The notes below the pieces were generated by a model. The model saw only the letters and a list, made by a program, of their open reading frames with translations. It searched no databases and was not told the DNA's origin. Below, piece after piece: positions 40,944-49,807 of a stretch of DNA of 64,000 bases. The position numbers and the translations under genes were made by a program. Source of the DNA: Collinsella aerofaciens (GTDB lineage: Bacteria; Actinomycetota; Coriobacteriia; Coriobacteriales; Coriobacteriaceae); assembly GCF_005845035.1 (NCBI RefSeq), contig NZ_SPFO01000011.1:1-64000 (forward strand), in the 5' to 3' direction. Within the stretch, counting starts at the first letter, position 1, and each line of letters starts with the position of its first letter.

Positions 40944-43900
40944 TTAGGCGAAGTAGGCCACGCCGCTCTCAAAGATCGGCATGAACTTATCGCCGGGGAC
41001 ATGCTCGGGCACGTTGCGGTACAGGTTGTCGCCGCGACGCTCGGCATGGCCCATCTTGCCCAGAACGCGGCCGTCGGGGCTCGTGATGCCCTCGATGGCG
41101 AGTGCGGAGCCGTTGGGGTTGACGGAAAGATCCATGCTGGGCTTGCCGTCCTCGCCCACGTACTGCGTGGCGACCTGGCCGTTGGCGATCAGCTGGGCGA
41201 GCACTTCGTCGTTGGCGACAAAGCGGCCCTCGCCGTGGCTGATGGCGACGGTATAGGGGTCGTCGAGGCTGCACTGCGACAGCCACGGGGACAGGTTGGA
41301 CGAGATGCGGGTACGCACCAGACGGCTCTGGTGGCGACCGATGGTGTTGAACGTCAACGTGGGCGCATCGGGCGTGGCGTCGACGATGTCGCCGTAGGGC
41401 ACCAGACCGAGCTTGATCAGGGCCTGGAAGCCGTTGCAGATGCCCAGCATCAGGCCATCGCGGGCCTTGAGCAGGTCGCGGACTGCCTCAGTGACCTCGG
41501 GAGCGCGGAAGAACGCCGTGATGAACTTGGCGGAGCCGTCGGGCTCGTCGCCGCCCGAGAAGCCGCCGGGGATCATGACGATCTGGCTTGCGCGGATGCG
41601 GCGGGCAAGCTCGTGGGTGCTCTCGGCGACGGCCTCGGGCGTGAGGTTGTTGATCACGAAGGTGTCGGCCTCGGCACCGGCGGCACGGAAGGCGCGGGCG
41701 CTGTCGTACTCGCAGTTGTTGCCGGGGAACACGGGGATGATCACGCGCGGACGGGCGATCTTGGCGCCGCTGTACACGTGGATGTCCTTGGCACGGAAGT
41801 CGATGGTCTCGACCTCGGGGGTCTCGTCGGCGCTGCGGTAGGCAAAGACGCCCTCGATGCCGCTCTCCCAGGCCTCCTGGAGCTCGGCGAGCTCGATGAC
41901 CTCGGAGCCGGTGTCGATGACATAGCCCTCGACGGTGGTGCCCAGGGGCTCGACGACAACGCCGTCGGCGACCTCGGGCAGCTCGGCGTCCTCGGCGAGC
42001 TCGACGATAAAGCTGCCGTAGAGCGGGGTGAAGAGGCTCTCCACGTCTACATCCTCGGCAAGCTCGATACCGATCTGGTTACCGACGCACATCTTAAAGA
42101 GGCTCTCGGCGCCGCAGCCGTAGCCGGGCGTGGATATGGCCAGGGCGTTGCCGGTAGCAGTGAGCGCCTCGACGGCGTCAAACGCGGCGAGCAACTGCTG
42201 GGCGTCGGGACGGTAGTCCTCGCCATAGGTGGCGGGGGCGATGCGGACGACGCGGTGCGTGAGGCCCTTGAACTCGGGCGAGACGGCGCGGGCGGCCTTG
42301 CCCACGGCGACGGCGAAGCTGATCAGGGTCGGCGGAACGTTGAGCTCGCCGGTCTCGTCCTCAAACGAACCGCTCATGGAGTCCTTGCCGCCGATGGCGC
42401 CGGCACCCAGGTCGACTTGGGCCATGAGGGCGCCCAGGACGGCTGCCGTGGGCTTGCCCCAGCGCTCGGCCTCGGTGCGCAGACGCTCGAAGTACTCTTG
42501 GAAGGAGAGGTAGGCGCGCTTGTGCTCAAAGCCGGCGGCAACGAGCTTGGCGATGGACTCGACCACGGACAGGTAGGCGCCCGCAAACTGGTCGGCCTCC
42601 ATCAGATAGGGGTTGAAGCCCCATGCCATGGCGCTCGCCGTGGTGGTCTCGCCGTCCACGGGGAACTTGGCGACCATGGCCGAGCTTGGGGTGAGCTGCG
42701 TCTTGCCGCCAAAGGGCATGAGCACGGTCGCGGCGCCGATGGTGGAGTCGAAGCGCTCGGAAAGGCCCTTGTTGGAAGCGACGTTGAGGTCGGTGACGAG
42801 CGAGGTCATGCGCTCGGCGAGCGTGGTGCCGGCCCAGCTGGGCTGCCACACGCTGCGGGCACAGACGTGGGCGACCTGGTGCTTGGGCGCACCGTTGGAG
42901 TTGAGGAACTCGCGGGACAGATCGACGATGGCGACGCCGTTCCATGCCATGCGCATGCGCGGCTCGGCGGTAACCTCGGCGATAACGGTCGCCTCCAGGT
43001 TCTCCTCGGCGGCGTAGCCCATGAACTCCTCGACGTCACCGTCGGCGACGGCGCAAGCCATGCGCTCCTGGGACTCGGAGATAGCGAGCTCGGTGCCGTC
43101 CAGGCCGTCGTACTTCTTGGTCACGGTGTCCAGGTCCACGTACAGGCCGTCGGCAAGCTCGCCCACGGCGACTGAGACGCCGCCGGCGCCAAAGTCGTTG
43201 CAGCGCTTGATCAGACGGCAGGCGTCGCCGCGGCGGAACAGGCGCTGCAGCTTGCGCTCGACCGGGGCGTTGCCCTTCTGGACCTCGGCACCCGAGGTCT
43301 CGATGGACTCGGTGTTCTGGGTCTTGGAGGAGCCGGTGGCGCCACCGATGCCATCGCGGCCGGTGCGGCCGCCCAGCAGGATGATCTTGTCGGTGGGGGC
43401 GGGGCACTCGCGGCGCACGTGGTTTGCCGGGGTAGCGCCCACGACGGCGCCGACCTCCATGCGCTTGGCCACGTAGCCGGGGTGATAGAGTTCGTTGACC
43501 TGGCCGGTGGCAAGGCCGATCTGGTTGCCGTAGCTGGAGTAGCCGGCGGCAGCGGTGGTCACGAGCTTGCGCTGCGGCAGCTTGCCCTCGAGCGTCTCGG
43601 AAACCGGGACGGTGGGGTCGCCGGCGCCGGTGACGCGCATGGCCTGGTACACATAGCTGCGGCCCGAGAGCGGGTCGCGGATAGCGCCGCCCACGCAGGT
43701 GGCGGCACCGCCGAAGGGCTCGATCTCGGTCGGGTGGTTGTGGGTCTCGTTCTTAAACAGGAACAGCCAGTCCTGGTCCTCGCCGTCGACATCGACCTTC
43801 ACCTTGACGGTGCAGGCGTTGATCTCCTCGGACTCATCGACATCGGTCATGACGCCGGTCTTCTTAAGATACTTGGCGCCGATGGTGCCCATGTCCATGA

Positions 43901-44690
43901 GGCAGACGGGCTTGGCGTCGCGGCCGAGTTCGTGGCGCATCTCCATGTAGCGGTCGAAGGCTTGCTGCACCACGGCGTCGTCGATCGTCACGTCGTCCAG
44001 GACGGTGCCGAAGGTGGTGTGGCGGCAGTGATCGGACCAGTAGGTGTCGATCACGCGGATCTCGGTGATGGTGGGGTCGCGGTCCTCATCGCGGAAGTAC
44101 TGCTGGCAGAAGGCGATGTCCGCCTCGTCCATGGCAAGGCCGCGATCGGCGATAAAGGCGGCAAGGCCGGCCTCGTCGAGCTCGCGGAAGCCGTCGAGCA
44201 CCTCGACGGGCTGGGGCTCGGGGGTCTCCATGTACAGCGTCTCGGGCAGGTCGAGCGAGGCGATGCGCGCCTCGACGGGGTTCACCACGTAGTGCTTGAT
44301 GGCCTCGATGGCGGCTTCGTCCAGAGCGCCCGAGATGATATAGACCTTGGCGGAGCGCACGGCGGGGCGCTCGCCCTGGCTGATGAGCTGCACGCACTCG
44401 CTGGCGGAGTCGGCGCGCTGGTCAAACTGGCCAGGCAGGAATTCGACGGCAAAGACGGCGCCATCGCTTGCGGGGAGCTCGTCGTAGGTCACATCGACCT
44501 GGGGCTCGCTAAAGACGGTCGGCACGCAGGAGCGGAAAAGCTCCTCGTCGATGCCCTCGACGTCGTAGCGGTTGATGATCCTCAGGGCCTCGATGCCCTT
44601 GATGCCGAGAATTTCGGTCAGCTCGCCCTTGAGCTGCTGAGCCTCGACGTCGAACCCGGGTTTCTTCTCCACGTAGATACGAGAGACCAT
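40944..44690 (-). CDS. purL: phosphoribosylformylglycinamidine synthase, single-chain PurL
   Basis: This large enzyme converts FGAR to FGAM in purine synthesis, using glutamine and ATP. The 1,248-residue single chain unites the synthase and the glutaminase. IDTYWSDHCRHTTF, FKNETHNHPTEIEPFGGA and GGRTGRDGIGGATGSS belong to the synthase. LGICNGFQAL carries the glutaminase cysteine and SHGEGRF lies near the C-terminus. Gram-positives often have split PurS/Q/L, so the fused form is notable. ATG 44690 has AGGAAGGCAGG-type upstream sequence. No other pur gene is adjacent. Confidence 0.97.
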   Translation of the reverse strand: MVSRIYVEKKPGFDVEAQQLKGELTEILGIKGIEALRIINRYDVEGIDEELFRSCVPTVFSEPQVDVTYDELPASDGAVFAVEFLPGQFDQRADSASECVQLISQGERPAVRSAKVYIISGALDEAAIEAIKHYVVNPVEARIASLDLPETLYMETPEPQPVEVLDGFRELDEAGLAAFIADRGLAMDEADIAFCQQYFRDEDRDPTITEIRVIDTYWSDHCRHTTFGTVLDDVTIDDAVVQQAFDRYMEMRHELGRDAKPVCLMDMGTIGAKYLKKTGVMTDVDESEEINACTVKVKVDVDGEDQDWLFLFKNETHNHPTEIEPFGGAATCVGGAIRDPLSGRSYVYQAMRVTGAGDPTVPVSETLEGKLPQRKLVTTAAAGYSSYGNQIGLATGQVNELYHPGYVAKRMEVGAVVGATPANHVRRECPAPTDKIILLGGRTGRDGIGGATGSSKTQNTESIETSGAEVQKGNAPVERKLQRLFRRGDACRLIKRCNDFGAGGVSVAVGELADGLYVDLDTVTKKYDGLDGTELAISESQERMACAVADGDVEEFMGYAAEENLEATVIAEVTAEPRMRMAWNGVAIVDLSREFLNSNGAPKHQVAHVCARSVWQPSWAGTTLAERMTSLVTDLNVASNKGLSERFDSTIGAATVLMPFGGKTQLTPSSAMVAKFPVDGETTTASAMAWGFNPYLMEADQFAGAYLSVVESIAKLVAAGFEHKRAYLSFQEYFERLRTEAERWGKPTAAVLGALMAQVDLGAGAIGGKDSMSGSFEDETGELNVPPTLISFAVAVGKAARAVSPEFKGLTHRVVRIAPATYGEDYRPDAQQLLAAFDAVEALTATGNALAISTPGYGCGAESLFKMCVGNQIGIELAEDVDVESLFTPLYGSFIVELAEDAELPEVADGVVVEPLGTTVEGYVIDTGSEVIELAELQEAWESGIEGVFAYRSADETPEVETIDFRAKDIHVYSGAKIARPRVIIPVFPGNNCEYDSARAFRAAGAEADTFVINNLTPEAVAESTHELARRIRASQIVMIPGGFSGGDEPDGSAKFITAFFRAPEVTEAVRDLLKARDGLMLGICNGFQALIKLGLVPYGDIVDATPDAPTLTFNTIGRHQSRLVRTRISSNLSPWLSQCSLDDPYTVAISHGEGRFVANDEVLAQLIANGQVATQYVGEDGKPSMDLSVNPNGSALAIEGITSPDGRVLGKMGHAERRGDNLYRNVPEHVPGDKFMPIFESGVAYFA

Positions 44691-44874
44691 TGGTTCCTGC
44701 CTTCCTGATCGGTTGGGCGTACGGTACGGTATGCGGCAGCGGTCGGTTTGCGGGGTCTGCCCTGCGGTCGCCTTGAGCCACATGTTTGTAAACCTCACTA
44801 TGATACGACAGCTCGCGGCGCGTTGAGGACGGCGAGGGTGCTACAGTGAAGCGCAAACAAGAGAAAGGCATCAC

Positions 44875-46437
44875 ATGGCATTCGTTTCGCTCGCCATCAT
44901 CGCACTCGTGGCCTTTGCGAGTCCTTTTATCGCCTCGGCGATTCCCGGAAAACCCGTTCCCGAGACGGTCTTTTTGCTCGTGCTCGGCGCGGTGCTGGGA
45001 CCCCATATGCTCGGCGTCATCCATGTAGATGCTGAGGTCTCGCTTGTGTCCGAGCTGGGCCTGGCCTTCTTGTTCCTGCTTGCCGGCTTTGAGATCGACC
45101 CCAAGAGCATCACGGGCGTCGAGGGGCGCTACGGCTTGGCGACGTGGGTCGTCACGTTTGGTATCGCCTGGCTTGCCGTGCGCTTTACCCCGTGGTTCTC
45201 AGTCAGTCATTTCGACGGTATCGCCGTGACGCTTGCCCTCACTTCGACGGCGCTCGGCACGCTCGTGCCCATCATGCGTGAGCGCTCGCTCACTGGCACG
45301 CGTGTGGGCGACTCGATTCTCGCGTATGGCACCTGGGGTGAGCTCGGCCCTGTGCTCGCCATGTCGGTGCTGCTGTCTGCCCGCACTGGCATCCAAACGC
45401 TCGTAATCCTTGGCTTGTTTGCGGTGGTTTGCGTGTTGCTGGCTGTGGTCCCAAGCCGCTCCAAGCGTGTCGGCAGCCGCTTCTTTGCGTTTGTCGAGGA
45501 ACGCGCCGATACCACGTCGCAGACCTTCGTGCGCCTGACGGTGCTCATCCTGGTCACACTCGTGGCGTTCTCGGCCGTCTTTGATCTCGACATCGTGTTG
45601 GGTTCTTTTGCCGCCGGCTTTGTCTTGCGCTATATCATCCCCGAGGGCAACCATACGCTCGAGACCAAGCTCGATGGCCTGGCCTACGGCTTTTTGATTC
45701 CGGTATTCTTTACCGTATCGGGCGCAAAGATCGATCTGACGGCCGTGGCGTCGCGCCCGGGTCTGCTCGTGGGCTTTATCGTGGCGTTGTTGATTATTCG
45801 TGCCGTGCCCATTCTTATTTCTATGAGCATTTGTCCTGCGACGCGCGATGTGTCGGCGTATGGTCGCATTACCGTGGCCCTGTACTGCACCACGGCCCTG
45901 CCGATCATCGTTGCCGTGACAAGCGTTGCCGTCAACGCGGGCGCGCTGTCGCAAGATATTGCGTCGGTCATGGTCGCTGCCGGTGCCATCACGGTGTTCT
46001 TGATGCCGTTGCTCGCGCAGCTCTTCTACCGCGTGGTCGACGCCGCGCCGGTCGCCGCCGTGGCAGAAGTTGCCGAGCATCCATCCGATGCGCTCGACAT
46101 CCTGCGCGCCCATCACGATTTGGCGAGCCTGCTCGCACGTGAGCACGAGCTGCTGACTTCGCATGGCCATGGTCGCGTATTCGAGGGCTTGCCTACGCTC
46201 GATACGATTGCCGAGCGTCTTTCCGCCGAGGCGGCGAGCGGCCACATCGATGCCCGCATCGTGGACGCGGCGCATCTTCTTGCCGATAAGACCTATGGTG
46301 ATGAGGTCGACCCGTCCGAGCTGACCCCGCGCGAGCGTCGCCGCCTGGAGCGCGCCAAGCTCGCCGTGCGCGAATACCGCCGCCGCATGTTGGAGCTCTA
46401 TGCAAGAGAAGAAGCCGAGGACGACGACGGCAAGTAG
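44875..46437 (+). CDS. CPA2-type cation/proton antiporter
   Basis: About twelve membrane helices (1-395) form a Na+/H+ or K+/H+ exchanger domain of the KefB/GerN type. ELGLAFLFLLAGFEIDP and the unwound-helix region VLGSFAAGFVLRYI and ALTSTALGTLVPIM are visible. A ~120-residue charged cytoplasmic tail lacks the TrkA-N domain of Kef proteins. ATG 44875 has AGAGAAAGG. It is monocistronic and followed by the inverted-repeat array. Confidence 0.88.
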   Translation: MAFVSLAIIALVAFASPFIASAIPGKPVPETVFLLVLGAVLGPHMLGVIHVDAEVSLVSELGLAFLFLLAGFEIDPKSITGVEGRYGLATWVVTFGIAWLAVRFTPWFSVSHFDGIAVTLALTSTALGTLVPIMRERSLTGTRVGDSILAYGTWGELGPVLAMSVLLSARTGIQTLVILGLFAVVCVLLAVVPSRSKRVGSRFFAFVEERADTTSQTFVRLTVLILVTLVAFSAVFDLDIVLGSFAAGFVLRYIIPEGNHTLETKLDGLAYGFLIPVFFTVSGAKIDLTAVASRPGLLVGFIVALLIIRAVPILISMSICPATRDVSAYGRITVALYCTTALPIIVAVTSVAVNAGALSQDIASVMVAAGAITVFLMPLLAQLFYRVVDAAPVAAVAEVAEHPSDALDILRAHHDLASLLAREHELLTSHGHGRVFEGLPTLDTIAERLSAEAASGHIDARIVDAAHLLADKTYGDEVDPSELTPRERRRLERAKLAVREYRRRMLELYAREEAEDDDGK

Positions 46438-46452
46438 TCGATACTCTCTCGG

Positions 46453-46684
46453 GGAAGCCGCGTCCCGCTTTGAAGGCTCGGAACGGGATGTGGTTTCCGA
46501 AACGGGGGCCGTTGGGAAACTGTGTCCCGGAATGGGCGCTCAGAGTGGGATGCAGTTTCCGCGAGAGATCCGTTGCGGAAACGGTATCCCAGAATCGGCG
46601 TTCAAAACGGGGCGCTCTTTCCGAAACATGGCCCTGAGGGAAGCTGCGTCCCGGTCTGAGTCGGAATTCCGGGACACAGCTTCC
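46453..46684. repeat. array of eight alternating inverted 15-mers at exact 31-bp spacing
   Basis: Fifteen-base motifs start at 46453, 46484, 46515, 46546, 46577, 46608, 46639 and 46670, every one 31 bp apart. They alternate between GGAARCYGYRTCCCG and its inverse (the 46608 copy is degenerate). Each forward/inverse pair forms a hairpin with a 16-base loop, so the array is about four 62-bp hairpin units. Spacers are diverged but all 16 bases long. There is no reading frame and no cas gene. Confidence 0.9.
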
Positions 46685-46692
46685 CTTTCAAA

Positions 46693-46743
46693 CAGAAGAA
46701 GGCGCGCTGCCTGCAGTTGATGCAGACGGCGCGCCTTCTTTGT
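46693..46743. terminator. terminator of the short-chain dehydrogenase gene, likely bidirectional
   Basis: AAGAAGGCGCGC and GCGCGCCTTCTT pair around an inner CTGCAG...TGCAG stem, with A-rich and T-rich flanks. It lies 40 bases past the minus-strand dehydrogenase stop and could also end read-through from the antiporter. Confidence 0.85.
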
Positions 46744-46782
46744 TGGACTATGTTGAGGCTGGGAGCTGAGGCTTGTGGTCCC

Positions 46783-47532
46783 TTAAGAGCGGGCGGCTCC
46801 GTCGACGGGGAGCACGGCGCCCGTGACGTAGGAGGACATGTCGCTCGCCAGGAAAACAAAGGCGTTGGCGACATCCTCGGGCTCGCCCATGCGACCCAGC
46901 GGAATGGTGGCGACGATGGGCTTAATAACCTCTTCAGGCAGGTTGGCGACCATGTCGGTTTTGGTTACACCGGGTGCTACGGCATTGACGCGAATGCCCA
47001 TGGGGGCGAGCTCGCGCGAGAGCGACTGGACCATGCCGTTGACGGCAAACTTGGACGTTGGATAGCCGACGCCAGAGGGCTGGCCGTACTTGGCAACCAT
47101 CGAGCTCGTGGTGGTGATGGTGCCGCCGTGGCCGGCCTCGGTCATGATCTTGGCGGCAGCTTGGTGGCCATTAAAGACGGCGACGACGTTAAGGTCCATG
47201 ACCTTTGCGAACTCCTCGGCCGTGTAGTCCAAGAGGGGTGAACGCTGGGAGATACCGGCATTGTTGACGACCGTGTCCAAGCCGCCCATGTCGGCTGCAG
47301 CCTGGGTAAAGGCCTCGGTCACGGCTTCGAGTGAGGTGAGGTCGCAGGAGCGGCCCCAGACCTTGGCGTCGGGATAGGCGGCTGTCAGCTTCTCAACGGC
47401 CGCATCGGCGGTCTCCTGACGCGAGCCAAAGACGGTGACGGCGGCGCCTTCCTCGATAAAACGGCAGGCGATGGCATAGCCGATACCGCGCGTGCCTCCG
47501 GTGATGATTGCTTTCTTGCCCTCGAGCAACAT
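46783..47532 (-). CDS. short-chain dehydrogenase, BaiA/FabG-like
   Basis: A classical NAD(P)-dependent SDR of 249 residues: TGGTRGIG near 11-18, NNAG near 88, catalytic Ser (TTTSS), Tyr and Lys (GYPTSK) around 140-160, and ending YVTGAVLPVDGA. By eye it resembles the bile acid 3-alpha-hydroxysteroid dehydrogenase BaiA (IITGGTRGIG, then VFNG and GYP-SK), but FabG and other sugar or steroid SDRs share these. ATG 47532 has GAGAGGAAA upstream. It is monocistronic. Substrate unknown. Confidence 0.85.
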   Translation of the reverse strand: MLLEGKKAIITGGTRGIGYAIACRFIEEGAAVTVFGSRQETADAAVEKLTAAYPDAKVWGRSCDLTSLEAVTEAFTQAAADMGGLDTVVNNAGISQRSPLLDYTAEEFAKVMDLNVVAVFNGHQAAAKIMTEAGHGGTITTTSSMVAKYGQPSGVGYPTSKFAVNGMVQSLSRELAPMGIRVNAVAPGVTKTDMVANLPEEVIKPIVATIPLGRMGEPEDVANAFVFLASDMSSYVTGAVLPVDGAARS

Positions 47533-47681
47533 GGTATTTCCTCTCATCGCGGGCGGACATTCGCAGCACAGCGTAGCCGTAACTGGAATCGGCCGTGTTT
47601 GCATATCGGTGAACGGTAGCCCGCGTTACCGATGAGCGGCTCGCGCAAATGTGCTCTGCCGTTGTGCTTAGGGCAGGAGAC

Positions 47682-47718
47682 AAAAGGGCTCCCGTCCCGC
47701 ATCGGACGGGAGCCCTCA
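47682..47718 (-). terminator. terminator of hom
   Basis: GGGCTCCCGTCCG and CGGGACGGGAGCCC pair on the minus strand and are followed by TTTTG. It lies 28 bases past the hom stop codon. Confidence 0.87.
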
Positions 47719-47746
47719 AAGCGTGTATTGCTAGGCGAGCGTTGAG

Positions 47747-49090
47747 CTAGTTCGCCATGACGCCTTCGGTCCAAGCCTCAACGTCCTCGATGCGCAGGAC
47801 GTTGGCGACCTCGGCTACGCAGTCGACGCTGGCAAGCTCGGCGGTGGCAGCCTGGACGTCCTTCTCGAGCGCGCGGTGCGTCAGGAAGATGACCGAGCAA
47901 GTATCGCTGGCGCCCGACTTGCCGTCCTCGACCTGGTTGATGAGCGAGATCGAGATGTTGTGCTTGGCAAAGATGTCGACCGTCTCGGACAGGGCACCCA
48001 CGCGGTCGGCGACCTTCAGGCGCACATAGTACTTAGTCTGGAGCTCGTCCATGGGCTTAAAGGCGAGGTTGTGACCATAGGGCTCAATCTCGGGCAGCGG
48101 AGCCACGCCGCGGCTGATCTGCTCGGAGAGCGACAGGATATCGCCCACGACGGCGCTCGCGGTGGGGAAGGAGCCTGCGCCGGCACCGTAGAACATGGTT
48201 TCGCCCACGGCGTCACCCACCACGTAGACGGCGTTCATGGCGCCGTTGACCTTGGCGAGCATATGGTCTGCCGGGATGAGCGTGGGATGCACGCGGACGT
48301 CGACGCCGGCGTCGGTGTTGCGTGCGATGCCCAGCAGCTTGATGGTGTAGCCGAGCTCGCGGGCCTGGGCGATGTCCTCGGCGCCGATGGTACGGATACC
48401 CTGCTGGTAGACATCGTCGGTGGTCACGCGGGTGCCAAAGCCGATGGAAGCGAGGATTGCCGTCTTGCTGGCGGCGTCGAAGCCGTCGACGTCGGCGGAC
48501 GGGTCGGCCTCGGCATAGCCCTTGGCCTGCGCGTCGGCAAGCACATCGGCGTAATCGGCGCCCTCGGCGTCCATGCGCGACAGGATATAGTTGGTGGTAC
48601 CGTTGAGAATGCCGGCGATGGTCAGGATCTTGTTGCCCACCAGGTCGTGCTCGAGCGTGCTCACGATGGGGATGCCACCGCCACAGCTGGCCTCGCACTT
48701 AATCTGCACGCCGCACGCGCGCGCCTTCTCGGCGAGCGTCTCGACATGACGGCCCAGCAGGGCCTTGTTGGCAGAGACGACGTGCTTGCCGTGCTCAAAG
48801 GCAGTGGTGAAGATCTCGGTTGCGGGATGCTCGCCGCCGATCAGCTCGACGACGATATCGACGGCGGGGTCGGTGACGACGTCATGCCAGTCACTCGTAA
48901 AGGCCTCGCGCTCAATACCGGCTGCCTCGGCTTGCTCCCAAGCAAGCGCGCAGGCGCGGGTCAGCTTAAGGTCGATGCCGTAGGCTGCCAGGTACTCATC
49001 GTGGTGGCTCTTGATCAGGCGGGCCACGCCGCCGCCGACGGTTCCCAGACCGATGAGGCCGACGTTCACGGTGCGCAGGGGTTCGCTCAT
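47747..49090 (-). CDS. hom: homoserine dehydrogenase
   Basis: Hom reduces aspartate semialdehyde to homoserine, the branch to threonine and methionine. The 447 residues show an NAD(P)-binding GLIGLGTVGGGV, the family core GGGIPIV and GILNGTTNYILSRM, then YAEADPSADVDGFDAASK, and a C-terminal ACT domain (~365-440: YYVRLKVADRVGALSE) for threonine feedback. ATG 49090 has AAGGAGC. No thrB or thrC is adjacent. A -10-like TAGAAT lies near 49147 on the minus strand. Confidence 0.96.
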   Translation of the reverse strand: MSEPLRTVNVGLIGLGTVGGGVARLIKSHHDEYLAAYGIDLKLTRACALAWEQAEAAGIEREAFTSDWHDVVTDPAVDIVVELIGGEHPATEIFTTAFEHGKHVVSANKALLGRHVETLAEKARACGVQIKCEASCGGGIPIVSTLEHDLVGNKILTIAGILNGTTNYILSRMDAEGADYADVLADAQAKGYAEADPSADVDGFDAASKTAILASIGFGTRVTTDDVYQQGIRTIGAEDIAQARELGYTIKLLGIARNTDAGVDVRVHPTLIPADHMLAKVNGAMNAVYVVGDAVGETMFYGAGAGSFPTASAVVGDILSLSEQISRGVAPLPEIEPYGHNLAFKPMDELQTKYYVRLKVADRVGALSETVDIFAKHNISISLINQVEDGKSGASDTCSVIFLTHRALEKDVQAATAELASVDCVAEVANVLRIEDVEAWTEGVMAN

Positions 49091-49340
49091 AGATAGCTCC
49101 TTCGTGCATCTTATGGATGGATTAACCGCTTAAAGGTTGAGTGCATTCTAGCGTGAACCGAGGGCGCGTGCTCGCCAGGCAACAGGAGTCGCACAAAACG
49201 GCACCCCCGAAACGCTGCGGAAACATTGGAAACATGCTCGCTACAAACGAACTTCCGCAACAAACTGTCAACGTTTGCGCCATAAGGTTTGCCCTGTACC
49301 GCAAGACGGCCGCACCGCGGCCAGCGAAAAGGGGGACACC

Positions 49341-49536
49341 ATGTTTAGCATCAACAACGTACTTAACCGCAGGAGTTTCCTTGTCGGAGCCACGCTTATT
49401 TTTGCCCCGATCTATTACACCCCAGCGTCCGTTTTGCTCAAGAACGCCAAGGACATGAGCTACGACATGACACTAATGGGTGTCGACGGCATGGACAGCC
49501 TATGTGATCCAGGACGGCAAGTACATCGCTTCCTAA
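49341..49536 (+). pseudogene. doubly deleted livJ remnant
   Basis: Three pieces of a LivJ-type protein are joined: the N-terminal LNRRSF, a central block (IFAPIYYTPASVLLKNAKDM and the following VDGMD) nearly identical to residues ~240-275 of the intact LivJ 0.3 kb downstream, and the C-terminal VIQDGKYIAS with stop at 49534. The first junction is in frame, and the second shifts to another frame. It still has GGGGGAC and ATG at 49341. It must be what is left of a duplicated livJ after two internal deletions. Confidence 0.85.
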
Positions 49537-49589
49537 GTGCGCATAAAGCACGACCGGTGAGGCTGTTTTATTTAAGGCAGGTATGCTTG

Positions 49590-49807
49590 TAACAGAACGG
49601 AAACATTACTTTTACATAATAAAGTGGCAATACTGTATAAAGTAATAGAAATACGCAGAATTATGGATAAATCAACAAATCCAAAGAAAAGTTGAAATAA
49701 TCGCCACTTTCCTTAACTAAAGCGTCTAGTATTTTGCGAACGCCGAACACGGCGAAGGATGGCCTGTCGGGTAACCGAAACCCGACGAGATTTGAGAGGA
49801 GAGCCGC
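49590..49807 (+). promoter_or_regulatory. A+T-rich promoter region and leader of livJ
   Basis: The stretch 49590-49730 is markedly A+T-rich compared with the surrounding chromosome and has several possible -10 elements. A hairpin GTCGGGT-AACCGAA-ACCCGAC lies in the leader at 49767-49787, just before the ribosome site GAGAGGAG. No known regulator site is recognised. Confidence 0.45.

Noticed and set aside
46453-46684. CRISPR array
   Set aside because: The spacing is regular (31 bp), but the repeat alternates orientation, is only 15 bases, spacers are related to each other, and no cas gene is present.
46783-47532. 7-beta-hydroxysteroid dehydrogenase of Collinsella
   Set aside because: The N-terminal sequence differs from the known enzyme as I remember it and is closer to BaiA/FabG types.
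49275-49592. 105-residue new gene upstream of livJ
   Set aside because: Most of it is a frame through the deleted livJ copy. The C-terminal part is out of frame with the remaining LivJ end.
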